From JAAYAY01 sp964563135 (GTDB taxonomy: Bacteria; Planctomycetota; Planctomycetia; Pirellulales; Thermoguttaceae), in the NCBI GenBank assembly GCA_964563135.1, contig CAZLWV010000006.1, positions 1-64,000 of the forward strand: 64,000 nt of DNA, in the 5' to 3' direction. Position numbers and translations under genes: made by a program. The notes under the pieces are model-generated. The model saw only the letters and a list, made by a program, of their open reading frames with translations, was not told the origin of the DNA and made no database searches. How positions within the stretch are numbered: position 1 is the stretch's first letter; each line of letters starts with the position of its first letter. This document shows, piece after piece, positions 43,956-53,099 of this stretch.

Positions 43956-44976
43956 TCAGAATTCCCCAATGGGCTGATTGTCGTTTCTCGACAGCAACCG
44001 CTCGAAGGTGCTGTCGACCCAGTGGTTGGCCGCCCCACCCGACGTCAGGTTCCCGGGGCGGAAGTCGATCGTCTCGCTGACGAAGCGAACCGATCCGTCG
44101 CACAGTGCAAACTGGGCCCCGCCGGGATGATTGCTGTGAAATCCGCGGTTCTGATGGTCGGCGTTGATCACCGTCTGGTTGATGCCCCAATAGGGGATGC
44201 CCAACGCTGCCAGCAGCGAACGATTGCGGCTGCTGTAGCCGGTCACTTCGCTGCTGAATCCCAGGGCGTTCCCTGCCCCCACGTCCAGGCCGTTGACGTG
44301 GAAACACCGCTCTCCGATCATCGCCGTATTGCTGGTCCCGTCGGTGGTGTCGCGAAACGAGATGTGGGAGTTCGAAAACAGCACGCCGCTGGCCGGTCCG
44401 TAGGTGTTCTCGCCGTTGGGAGGCGTCGTGCTGTTGCCGCTGCACGCCACGCCCACATAGTTCGACTTGGCAATCGCGATCCGGTCCGTCCCGTTGCTGG
44501 TTACCTGCTTCTCATAGGTGGAGTAGGCGGCCTTGTACTTGACACCAAAGTCGTTCAATGCCGGGCCGGAGTCGGAGGGGCAGGTGAAAACCGATATCGG
44601 CGTCTTCAAAGCAGCCAGCCCGGTGGGCGTCGTCAGGTCGCTCCACAAGGGAACACGCCCCACCTGCAACTGGTCCTGCAAGGGGGTTTGCTCGATGAAA
44701 CCCAGGATCATCGCTCCCCAACTCCAGTGCGAACGCTCGAGTGTGGCCGGAGATGCCGGCAGGTTGGTGATGAATCCCGAGGGAAAACTCTGGAACGTGT
44801 CGGCATAGTTGTGGACTCCCAATGCGAGCTGTTTGAGGTTGTTGCTGCATTGGGAACGTCGGGCTGCCTCCCTGGCTGCCTGGACAGCCGGCAATAGCAG
44901 CGCGATCAAGATGCCAATGATGGCGATCACAACCAGCAACTCCACGAGAGTGAACCCAGCCCTTTTTTTTTTTCAT
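43956..44976 (-). pseudogene. DUF1559 pilin-like protein with frameshift in a poly-A run
   Basis: DUF1559 proteins carry a type IV pilin-like N-terminus and are expanded in planctomycetes. The body is intact: FTLVELLVVIAIIGILIALL, LLPAVQAAREAARRSQCSNN, and the C-terminal GGAQFALCDGSVRFVSETID. The expected start, ATG at 44976 with GAGGT upstream, is followed by 11 A; 10 A would give MKKKRAGFTLVE and read straight into the protein, whereas 11 A leads to MKKKKGWVHSRG and a wrong frame. The gene is thus out of frame by one base. Homopolymer sequencing error is the simplest cause; slippage during transcription could also restore the frame. Without it translation could only start at an internal GTG (44945) and lose the prepilin leader. 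Confidence 0.88.
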
Positions 44977-45454
44977 GTTACGGCGACCTCCGAGAAATAA
45001 GGTGAGCTAGAACGGAGTTGGAAACGCGAGAAGATGACGTTAGTGTATCCGCCCGTGAATGGCCGTCAAGATCCGGGAAGAAATTCCCGCCCCCAGCCGT
45101 CGCCCGAAGTTCACGACGGGTTCGGCCGTACCGAGTTCCCCATCTTGCCCGGGCCGATCGCAAGTCTTTCCCCGAGGCAGATTCTACCCCCCTGGAATCC
45201 GCTTTCGTACCGTTACGGCTTGCCGTCGCGGATCGGTCAGGGGGAGGCTCGCCGACCGCTCGGCTGAATCCTTCCCGATCGCCCTGCCGAGCACCCAACC
45301 CACTTGGGCCCGCACGTCGCGCCACCGATAGGCTGAGATCTTCCCGGGCAGCGGAAGGTTCCTGCACTCCCCCAAAGAGTGAGTTTCACCAGGCCGATAC
45401 GCCCCTGGCACCTCCGCAGTGTCCCGTCCCGGACCCGCAACCCCGTGCCGCATC
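44977..45454. other. intergenic region, no gene seen
   Basis: 478 bases between the DUF3754 and DUF1559 genes, both minus strand. Presumably carries the DUF1559 promoter; nothing specific recognised. Confidence 0.5.
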
Positions 45455-46696
45455 TCACAGACACTTCTTGCCGTTGGGCGAGAAGTATTCGTCCCACCAC
45501 CGGTCCAGCCGGTCCAGGGCAACCTCCAGGTCGAGGGCCTTGAGAACCCGGCGGGGCGTGCCGTCCGGGGCCGTTTCTTCGCAGACCTCGATCAGTTCCT
45601 TGTCGATCAGCTTGCGGACCGCGTCGGCCATTTCGAAGTCCACGTTCGGGAGCTGAAAATTCTCGCGGAGCCAGGCCTCCACGCGGGCGTCGAGTTCCTC
45701 CATCGTGTAGCCCGCGCCGCGCTCGCTGTACAGAATGTAGTAGGCCAGCAGAAGCTCCTTGATCTCCTCCGCCTCGGCGGTATCCACCAGCCGCGTCAGG
45801 GCGCTGACGTTGTTGGCCAGATTCTTGTAGTAGAGGCTGGAGGACAGGGTCTGCATGTACTTCGTCTTGCTGGTCAGGAAGCTGAAGACCCCTTTGAAAA
45901 AGGCCCCCACAAACCCCGCCACGATCACCAGCAACACCAGCGGGGAGATGATCGCGGCCGTGAACAGCTTGATGGTGGGCGCGGCCAGGCCGCCGGCCAC
46001 GGTGCCCCCTACCTTGAGCTTGTCCAGCAGCTTCATCCGCACCCGGACTTCCGGCGAGGTCATCTTCAGGTCTTCCAGCACGATGTCCTTGAAGAGCTTC
46101 ATGAGCACGACATCTCTGGCCGGCTCCTTTCCCCGTCGCGCATGCCGCCTGCGAACCAGAATGGCGACTCGCGAGAACATCCGAACCGGAACCGTCCGCT
46201 TGCGGAAAAGAGTGCTCCAGGTGCGATACGACTGCTGCGCCGCGCGAATCCCCCGGTAGAAGACGTCGAGGACCTCGTAGTCGTCCAGGTTCACCCGGAC
46301 CGAAAGGCCCAACTCGTTGCGCGACTCCATGCAGGCCAGCAATTGCTCGCGGCTGAGCTTCACGTAGTTGCTGCTCAGGAGCAGCTTCTCGTAACGCCGC
46401 CGCAGCTCGGAAAAGGCTTCCTCCCGCTCTTGGGCCGACAACTCCGCCAGCAACTGGGTATCGCGGTCCGGATCGAAAGGATCGTAGAGCCGTTTGAGCG
46501 AGTTGATTTCGTCCACAAATTCGAAGTGAAACCTGGCCCGGACCATGTCGAGAAACAGGCAGAATTGCTGCCGCTGCTCGTCGGAACAACCGCCATCGGC
46601 CAGGATTCTGCGAAGGATCGCCTCCTCCTTGACGGGCAGAAAACGTTCGTGAGTCTCCAGAAAATCGAGAGAACGGTGGGGCGGATGGAGGTCCAT
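45455..46696 (-). CDS. DUF3754 membrane protein
   Basis: 413 residues. Charged helical N-terminal half (FLETHERFLPVKEEAILRRI, FCLFLDMVRARFHFEFV), the central VRMFSRVAILVRR and KLFKDIVLEDLKM motifs, and a hydrophobic pair near 240-270 (LFTAAIISPLVLLVIVAGFV). The C-terminal part (LANNVSALTRLVDTAEAEEIKELLLAYYILY) is typical of DUF3754/TMEM143-like proteins. Function unknown. No operon partner: the next minus-strand gene is almost 480 bases away and the upstream neighbour is divergent. Confidence 0.85.
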   Translation of the reverse strand: MDLHPPHRSLDFLETHERFLPVKEEAILRRILADGGCSDEQRQQFCLFLDMVRARFHFEFVDEINSLKRLYDPFDPDRDTQLLAELSAQEREEAFSELRRRYEKLLLSSNYVKLSREQLLACMESRNELGLSVRVNLDDYEVLDVFYRGIRAAQQSYRTWSTLFRKRTVPVRMFSRVAILVRRRHARRGKEPARDVVLMKLFKDIVLEDLKMTSPEVRVRMKLLDKLKVGGTVAGGLAAPTIKLFTAAIISPLVLLVIVAGFVGAFFKGVFSFLTSKTKYMQTLSSSLYYKNLANNVSALTRLVDTAEAEEIKELLLAYYILYSERGAGYTMEELDARVEAWLRENFQLPNVDFEMADAVRKLIDKELIEVCEETAPDGTPRRVLKALDLEVALDRLDRWWDEYFSPNGKKCL

Positions 46697-47282
46697 TTCA
46701 GTGTCGGTTCAGCCATCGGTGGTTCGTTCCCGCCGGCGATGCGGCAGTACCGGCAGGAATCGGGAGACGGTGGGGCTCAGGGCAGTCGGCCGGCCATTTC
46801 CCCGCCGCGACATGCGCGGCAGGCCTGTCCGGAACAGGGCCGGACCGCGCGGCTCCTGTTCCGACCCCGCCCCAGCTTCGACCTGGCATCCGAGCCGGTG
46901 CTCTCCGTCCTCGGCTCGCGCATCGGCTCCGTGCTTCGGGCCGCGCTTGCGATCCGGATTTGCGGCGAATGGTGCGGGCGCGTTTTGCGACAAACGTCTC
47001 ATTTACCGATCCGGCGCCGGCCGGTCAATCCACGCCGCAGACGCGGGAAGGCCGATTCTTCAAAAAAGTACCAGTACGTCTCGAATTTACCGGAAAACCA
47101 GCGCCGTCCGAAGACCGAATTCGGTTTGGCAGCGCCTCAGCGCCACGTCCGCAGCCGGGGCCGGCGGTTGCCCCCTCCTGCGAGGTGAACGTTCCCAGAT
47201 GCGTGCGTTGCGCGCACAAGGCGGCTATAATAGGACCCCTTCGACCTATTTCCCTGCTTTGATTCGATTGAGGAGACCGACC
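46697..47282. other. divergent intergenic region
   Basis: 586 bases between the DUF3754 gene (minus) and the oxidoreductase (plus). No gene seen. Holds a likely -10 element at 47226. Confidence 0.5.
47226..47231 (+). promoter_or_regulatory. possible -10 element of the oxidoreductase/HEAT operon
   Basis: A perfect TATAAT, 51 bases before the ATG at 47283, in otherwise GC-rich DNA. No matching TTGACA-like hexamer at 16-18 bases, so the promoter call is tentative. Confidence 0.35.
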
Positions 47283-48572
47283 ATGTCGCAGAATTACGCG
47301 GCGTTTTCACGTCGGCGGTTTCTCCGAACCGCAGCCCAGGCGGGTGCGGTTCTGGTGTTGCCGCAGATCATTCCCAGTTCCGCCTTGGGCGACCACCGAG
47401 TCGTGGCTCCAAGCGAGCGGATTGTGATGGGCGGGTTCGGGATTCGTGGCCGCGGCATGCATGACCTGAAATGCCTGCTCGAGTCGCCCGATGTCCAGTT
47501 CGTCGCCATTTGCGACGTCCGCCTCAAGTCGCGCCAGACGGTCAAGAAGACGGTCGACGATTTCTACAAAAACACCGACTGCGCAATGTACGAGAATCCC
47601 CATGAGTTCCTGGCCCGCCCGGATACCGACGCGGTGCTCATTGCCACCGGCGACCGCTGGCACACCATGGCTGCGATCCTGGCCGCCAAGGCCGGCAAGG
47701 ACATCTACTCGGAAAAGCCCTGCTCCACCACGATCCAGGAGAGCATCGACCTGGCCGACACGATCAAGCGCTACGGCGTGGTCTACCAGGCCGGCACCCA
47801 GCGCCGCAATATCGCCAACTTCATCCTCGCGGCCGACCTCTGCAAGTCCGGCCGGCTCGGCAAACTGACCACCGTCCACGCCAACACGCTCGCTCCCGGC
47901 ACCACCCAGGAGTGGCTTCAGGCGGAGGATGTGCCCAGCCAGGACGACGCCGAATGGGAGGTCGACTGGGATACCTGGCTCGGCCCCTGCCCCTCACGCC
48001 CCTTCAACAAGCGCTACATCGAAGGCGCGTGGCGCGGACACTTCGACTTCCACGGCGGGGGCATCCTGGAATGGGGCTCCCACACGGTCGACCTCTGCCA
48101 ATGGGCGGCCCAGAAGGATCACACCATGCCCAATATCTACGAGCCGGTCAGCGAGACCCACGTCCATTGCACCTACGACGACGGCCTGAAGCTCGTCATG
48201 CGCGACACCGGCTGGATGGGCCTGGGAACCTGCAGCGCCCGCTACGAAGGCGAGACCGGCTGGGTCGAAACCGGCGACAGCGGCCGCATGAAGACCTCGG
48301 CTTCCGTCCGCCAGTACCTCAAGAATGTGACCACCGCCGGCACCGACGCGACGAACCACATCCGCGACTTCCTCAACTGCGTCAAGACCCGCGCCATCGC
48401 CCAGTCCAACGCCGACCGGGTGGCCAATTCCCACATCGCCTGCCACGCCGCCTACATCGCCTGGCAGCTCGGCCGCAAGCTCACCCTCGACACCCAGCGG
48501 ATCGAATTCGTAGGCGACGCCGAGGCCAACCGCATGCGCAGTCGCGCCTACCGCGAACCGTGGAGAAGCTGA
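47283..48572 (+). CDS. Gfo/Idh/MocA-family oxidoreductase with Tat signal
   Basis: 429 residues from MSQNYAAFSRRRFLRTAAQAG (GAGGAG upstream), a twin-arginine export signal. Rossmann domain (RIVMGGFGIRGRGMHDL, VQFVAICDVR, DTDAVLIATGDRWH, GKDIYSEKPCSTTI, where Glu-Lys-Pro is the family hallmark), then the C-terminal sheet domain (GGILEWGSHTVDLCQWA). Predicted to act outside the cytoplasm with a bound nicotinamide cofactor on sugars or polyols. It is followed 134 bases later by a secreted HEAT-repeat protein on the same strand. Confidence 0.93.
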   Translation: MSQNYAAFSRRRFLRTAAQAGAVLVLPQIIPSSALGDHRVVAPSERIVMGGFGIRGRGMHDLKCLLESPDVQFVAICDVRLKSRQTVKKTVDDFYKNTDCAMYENPHEFLARPDTDAVLIATGDRWHTMAAILAAKAGKDIYSEKPCSTTIQESIDLADTIKRYGVVYQAGTQRRNIANFILAADLCKSGRLGKLTTVHANTLAPGTTQEWLQAEDVPSQDDAEWEVDWDTWLGPCPSRPFNKRYIEGAWRGHFDFHGGGILEWGSHTVDLCQWAAQKDHTMPNIYEPVSETHVHCTYDDGLKLVMRDTGWMGLGTCSARYEGETGWVETGDSGRMKTSASVRQYLKNVTTAGTDATNHIRDFLNCVKTRAIAQSNADRVANSHIACHAAYIAWQLGRKLTLDTQRIEFVGDAEANRMRSRAYREPWRS

Positions 48573-48706
48573 TCCGCCGTCCGGTGTCCCGCGGTGGGAT
48601 ACCTCGCTCGGCAAATCCGAAGCACGAACCACGAAATTCCAGACCAATCCAGAATCCAGAAATGCGAATGCTCCAAACAAGCATTGAGTCGAGGAGATGA
48701 TCCAAT

Positions 48707-50677
48707 ATGTTTTGCTATTCCAAACCCCTGATTGTCGCCCTGGCCCTGCTGGCAGCGGCGGTCGGCACCGCGAGAGTTTTCGGGCAGAATTCCGACCTGC
48801 CTTTGCAGTCCGACCAGGATCCCCAGGATGAGACCGCCAAGTGCCTGGCGATCATCCAGTCGGCCGACGCCACGGACAATGCCAAGGCGGTTGCCTTCAA
48901 GCGGCTGGCCATCTTCGGCACGAAATACGCCGTTCCCGCCCTGGCGCCGATCCTGGAAGACGCCAAGTGGGCCCACTACGCCCGCTACAGCCTCGAGCCG
49001 CTCCCCGATCCATCGGTCGATGCCGCTTTCCGCGACGCTCTGAACAAGGTTCAGGGCAACCTGCTGGTGGGCGTGATCAATTCGATCGGCGTCCGCCGCG
49101 ACCCGGAGGCCGTCGAGGCGCTCACCGCCTTGATGGATCGCGATGACCAGATCGTGGCCGCCGCGACGGCCGCGCTCGGCAAGATCGCCACGAAAGAGGC
49201 GGTTGCCGTGCTCAAGCAGCAGCTCGCCAAAACCAAGGGCTCCCTGAAGATCCAGGTGGCCGACGCCTGCCTGGCCTGCGCCGACAAGCTCCTGGCCGGA
49301 GGCGATAAGGCCGTCGCCCTTGACCTGCTCGACACGGTCCGCAAGGCCGATGTTCCCTTGTTCGTCGTCGAAGCAGCCACGCAGAACGCCATCCTTGCCC
49401 GCGGCGAGGAAGGTGTCGCCCTGATGGTCGAACAGCTCAAGTCGGACGAGGCCCGCCTGCGCGGCGTCGCCCTGCGGGCCGCCAGGCTGATTCCCGGCCA
49501 GGCCGTCGCCGCCGCCCTTCTCGGCCTTCTCGACCAGGTCCCCGCCGACCAGCAGGCCAAGCTGCTGACCGCCCTGGCCGATCGCCGCGACGCCTCGGCC
49601 CTGCCGGCCGTGGTCAAGGCGGCCGCTTCCGACACCAAGGAACTGCGCCTGGCAGCCATCGAGGCCCTCGTGGCCCTGGGTGAAGCCGACAATGTCGGCC
49701 TCCTCCTGGAAGCTGCAACCGATGCAGATCCCGACATCGCAACGGCTGCCCGTCAGGTGCTCGTCGCCATGCCGGGCCAGCAAGTCGACGCCGCCGTCGT
49801 CGCCGCCGTTGCCGGCAGCCAGGGCCAGGCCCTCGCCCTGGCCATCGAAACGGCCGGCGAACGCCGGATCATGGCCGCCAGCGAGGCTCTCGAAAAAGCC
49901 GCCCAGTCTCCCGACATGCAGATCCAACTGGCGGCGGTTCGGGCCCTCGGCCAGACCGTCGGCCTGGAACGGCTCCCCGGGCTGGTCGATCGCCTGGCCA
50001 AGGCGAAAACGGCCGAGGAACAGGCCGTTGCCCAGCAGGCCATCAAGGATACCGTCATCCGCATGCCCGATGAAGACGCCTGCGCCGCCAAAATCGCCCA
50101 GTGCATGCAGGCCGCGCCGGCCCAGGTCAACGTATTCCTCATGGACCGTCTCCTGGACATCAGCGGCCAGACGGCCTTGAAGACCATCGTCGCCTTGGCG
50201 CGATCCGGCGACGAGGCCATGCAGGACAAGGCCACCGAGGTCCTCGGCAACTGGACCAGCACCGATGACGCTCCTGAACTGTTCGACCTGGCCAAGGACC
50301 TGAAGGAGAACAAGTACAGGATCCGGGCCCTCCGCGGCTATATCCGCATCGCCCGCCAGTTGAATCCCACTCCCGCTGAGGGCTTTACCATCTGCCAAAA
50401 TGCCCTGGGACTGGCCGATCGCCCCGACGAAAAGGCGATCGTGCTGGAGCACTCGATCATCCGCTACCCTTCGGCCGACGCCCTCAACCTGGTCATGGCC
50501 TACGCAGGGGACGCGGTTCTGGGTAAGGTGGCATGCGATGCCGCTATCAAGATCGGCGAGAACATCGTCAACGACAACAAGGCCGCAGTGGCCGCTGCCA
50601 TGAAGAAGATCGTCGAAACCTCCAACGATGCCGACCAGGTTGCCAGGGCGAAACGGCTCTCGAACCGCGCCAGGTGA
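48707..50677 (+). CDS. secreted HEAT-repeat protein
   Basis: 656 residues from an ATG with GAGGAGATG upstream. Signal peptide (LIVALALLAAAVGTARVFG), then almost entirely alpha-solenoid HEAT repeats: VAFKRLAIFGTKYAVPALAP, DPEAVEALTALMDRDDQIVA, LRLAAIEALVALGEADNVGL, IQLAAVRALGQTVG, EAMQDKATEVLGNW. HEAT proteins serve as interaction scaffolds; pairing with secreted Gfo/Idh/MocA oxidoreductases is common in planctomycetes. A large inverted repeat closes the unit. Confidence 0.9.
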   Translation: MFCYSKPLIVALALLAAAVGTARVFGQNSDLPLQSDQDPQDETAKCLAIIQSADATDNAKAVAFKRLAIFGTKYAVPALAPILEDAKWAHYARYSLEPLPDPSVDAAFRDALNKVQGNLLVGVINSIGVRRDPEAVEALTALMDRDDQIVAAATAALGKIATKEAVAVLKQQLAKTKGSLKIQVADACLACADKLLAGGDKAVALDLLDTVRKADVPLFVVEAATQNAILARGEEGVALMVEQLKSDEARLRGVALRAARLIPGQAVAAALLGLLDQVPADQQAKLLTALADRRDASALPAVVKAAASDTKELRLAAIEALVALGEADNVGLLLEAATDADPDIATAARQVLVAMPGQQVDAAVVAAVAGSQGQALALAIETAGERRIMAASEALEKAAQSPDMQIQLAAVRALGQTVGLERLPGLVDRLAKAKTAEEQAVAQQAIKDTVIRMPDEDACAAKIAQCMQAAPAQVNVFLMDRLLDISGQTALKTIVALARSGDEAMQDKATEVLGNWTSTDDAPELFDLAKDLKENKYRIRALRGYIRIARQLNPTPAEGFTICQNALGLADRPDEKAIVLEHSIIRYPSADALNLVMAYAGDAVLGKVACDAAIKIGENIVNDNKAAVAAAMKKIVETSNDADQVARAKRLSNRAR

Positions 50678-50701
50678 TCCCCGCTTTTCCAGACGAAACC
50701 G

Positions 50702-50745
50702 CAAAAAGAACCGGCCGGTCCTCCATCGATGGAGGGCCGGCCGGT
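50702..50745 (-). terminator. terminator between convergent genes
   Basis: Near-perfect inverted repeat: ACCGGCCGG, one unpaired base, CCTCCAT, a short turn, ATGGAGG, one base, CCGGCCGGT (50710-50745). On the minus strand it is followed by TTCTTTTTG, so it terminates the methyl-accepting protein gene; it may also slow plus-strand transcription from the HEAT gene, though no T-run follows on that side. Confidence 0.8.
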
Positions 50746-50856
50746 GTTGTTCAGGAGCCGGTAGTCCACCGGCTTGTCTCTTGCACTGCAGCCATGCCGC
50801 CGACTCGGAGCAGGATCGGATCCCTGTCCTGCGGCACAAGTTGCCTCTTCAGCAGG

Positions 50857-52836
50857 TCACGCCTTCCCCACGCCGGTCTTGAACCGCTTCACCAGGTCGC
50901 GAAGCACCGTGGCCTGAGCCCCGAGCTGCTGGCTGCTGGAGGCCATCTCCTCGCTGCCGGCGGCCGTCTGTTCGGTCACCTCCGTCACGTTGCGGATCGC
51001 CTTGGAAACCTCCGCGGCGTTGTTGGCCTGTTCCACGGTGGCGGTGGCGATCTCGCCGATCCGCGAGGCGGTGGCCGAGGCCGCTTGGAGGATCGCCTTG
51101 AGAGCTTCGCCCGTCTCTTCGCTGAGCTGGGCGCCCTCCTCCACGCGGTTGGTCGACTCTTTGATCAGCTTCGTGATTTCTCCGGCAGCCCGGTTCGACC
51201 GTTCGGCCAGTTTCCGGACCTCGTCCGCCACCACGGCGAATCCCATGCCGTGCTCGCCCGCCCGGGCGGCCTCGATCGCCGCATTCAGCGCCAACAGGTT
51301 CGTCTGGCTGGCGATCTCCGAAATCACCTGGATAATCTCGCCGATCTGGGTGGAACTCGTCTTGATCAGCTCCANNNNNNNNNNCCCCTTTTCGGCCAGA
51401 TCATTCGTCTCGCGTGCCACCCTCTCGGCCTCTTTCGCGCTGGCTCGCACTGTTTCGATCGAACGGGTGAGCTCGTCGATCGAGGCATTCATCTCTTCCA
51501 CCGTCGCACTCTGGGTCTGGGCCCCGGCGGCAAGCGACTGGGAGCTCTCGGCTATCACCCGCGAACCCTCGCCGAACTGGATGGCGTTGTCCGCTACCTG
51601 CCCGATGATGCCTCCCAGATCGTTGATCATGCGGTCGATGCCACGGGCAAGCTCGTCAATGGCCTCCTTCCCGTCGCTTTCCACGTGCCGCGTCAGGTCG
51701 CCGTCGGCGGCCGAATTCACCACTTCCAGGAGCCGGTCCACCTTCGCCCGAAGCTGTTCCGCCTGCCGGCGATCGGCCTCGGCTCGCTCGCGTTCCTCCT
51801 CGGCCTCCCGCTGGCGCCGCTGCTCTTCTTCCTCGCGGCGAACCCGTTCGGCTTCGGCGGCCTCCGCCTGGCGCTGTTTCTCTTCCTCGAGTTGTCTCCG
51901 CTCGATCGCCTCGCGCTCCTGCTGGGCCTCCTTCTCGCGGCGGGCAGCCTCGTTCACCTCCTCGAAGGCCTGCTTCGTGGCCTCGATCGACTCGTTGATC
52001 GCCGTCGCCATCCGCCCCAACTCGTCCTCCGTGCCGACCTTCGCCTTCTGCGAAAAATCGCCCTTGGCCAGGGCGGCCACTGCACTCATGCAGCGGCGAA
52101 TCGGCTTGACAATCATGCCGTTGACGCAAAGCTGGATCAGGGCGATCATCACGGCAAAGGTGGCCGCAAGCGACACGATGGCGATGATCGCATGGTTCCT
52201 GGCCTCCTGCATCCGGCCGCTGATCGGAACATAGGCATTGAGCGATCCGAGCACCACATTGCGGCCGAAATCGGACTTCAGCCCGTCGATCGTGGCAAAA
52301 TGGCACTCCGCACACCCCGCGTGGGCCTGGGCGGGCAGCGGAACGGCGATCCGAAGATGGGTCCCGTCGATCTCTTCGATCATCGACTCCCCGGCAGCCA
52401 GACGCGCGGCGGCCTGCTTCTCGAATTCCGATTGCAGCACCGTGTTCTTGCCGCCCAGCGGCGGGAACCCGTAGGCCTCCGTGTCGCCCGTCAAGCGAAC
52501 GCGGGGCTTGTCATCCCCATGGTCGTGAATCACGGCTTCATCCACGGCAAAGATCGTGCGGCTCCAGTCGGCCAGAACCTTCTTCGCCTCCTCGTCGGAA
52601 ACCGTTTGGGCCTTCCCAAACTCGTCGTGGAACTTGCGCGTCGAAACCAGGAACATCTCGGTCGATCGCTCGAGCAGGCTTTGCGCGTCTTCGCGGGCCT
52701 TGGCCACTGTCTGCCGGACCGAATTGGTGTACAGGTAGCTCCCATAGATCGCACAGGCCGCGATGCCCAGCACCGACATGACTACCATCAGCTTCGTCTT
52801 CAATCCCAGGTTCATGCAACTCCGCAGCAGTCTCAT
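50857..52836 (-). CDS. methyl-accepting chemotaxis-type receptor with CxxCH haem motif (contains 10-N gap)
   Basis: About 659 residues from the ATG at 52836 (AGGAGA upstream). First helix MVVMSVLGIAACAIYGSYLY; periplasmic domain of about 180 residues resembling DUF3365/Tll0287 sensors with AHAGCAECHFAT, a CxxCH c-type haem attachment site near residue 174; second helix about 215-243; HAMP; a long Glu/Arg/Gln coiled coil (about 290-370); second HAMP-like part; and the signalling domain with the conserved hairpin EIASQTNLLALNAAIEAARA. A gap at 51375-51384 sits before ELIKTSSTQIG. A covalently bound haem would make it a redox or gas sensor. No chemotaxis genes are nearby. Confidence 0.9.
   Translation of the reverse strand: MRLLRSCMNLGLKTKLMVVMSVLGIAACAIYGSYLYTNSVRQTVAKAREDAQSLLERSTEMFLVSTRKFHDEFGKAQTVSDEEAKKVLADWSRTIFAVDEAVIHDHGDDKPRVRLTGDTEAYGFPPLGGKNTVLQSEFEKQAAARLAAGESMIEEIDGTHLRIAVPLPAQAHAGCAECHFATIDGLKSDFGRNVVLGSLNAYVPISGRMQEARNHAIIAIVSLAATFAVMIALIQLCVNGMIVKPIRRCMSAVAALAKGDFSQKAKVGTEDELGRMATAINESIEATKQAFEEVNEAARREKEAQQEREAIERRQLEEEKQRQAEAAEAERVRREEEEQRRQREAEEERERAEADRRQAEQLRAKVDRLLEVVNSAADGDLTRHVESDGKEAIDELARGIDRMINDLGGIIGQVADNAIQFGEGSRVIAESSQSLAAGAQTQSATVEEMNASIDELTRSIETVRASAKEAERVARETNDLAEKGXXXXELIKTSSTQIGEIIQVISEIASQTNLLALNAAIEAARAGEHGMGFAVVADEVRKLAERSNRAAGEITKLIKESTNRVEEGAQLSEETGEALKAILQAASATASRIGEIATATVEQANNAAEVSKAIRNVTEVTEQTAAGSEEMASSSQQLGAQATVLRDLVKRFKTGVGKA
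51375..51384. other. assembly gap (10 N)
   Basis: Inside the signalling domain of the methyl-accepting protein; a few residues are missing. Confidence 0.95.
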
Positions 52837-52882
52837 TCTTGACAATCTCCTGTCTCTTTCCAGCCTGCCCTCACACACTCGA

Positions 52883-52906
52883 NNNNNNNNNNNNNNNNNN
52901 NNNNNN
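52883..52906. other. assembly gap (24 N)
   Basis: In the intergenic region upstream of the methyl-accepting protein gene. Confidence 0.95.
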
Positions 52907-53099
52907 TTGGGAAAACGTAGCCCAAACCGGAACAAGAGGTCGTTTCGAAGGCCCCAAAAAGCGCCAGAAATGGCCCCCCAGAGGGCAGGAAAGAACGTTC
53001 CGGATGATGGGGGGGCCCGCTCTCTTGCCGCAGAAGGGCCGGCGAGCCGGAATAGACAGCATTTCCACTGCAATCCGCCCCGCAACCGCGGCCGGCCGA

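Noticed and set aside
48548..50839. 763-codon minus-strand open frame, Gly/Asp-rich
   Set aside because: Antisense of the HEAT-repeat gene, whose RBS, signal peptide and repeats are convincing.
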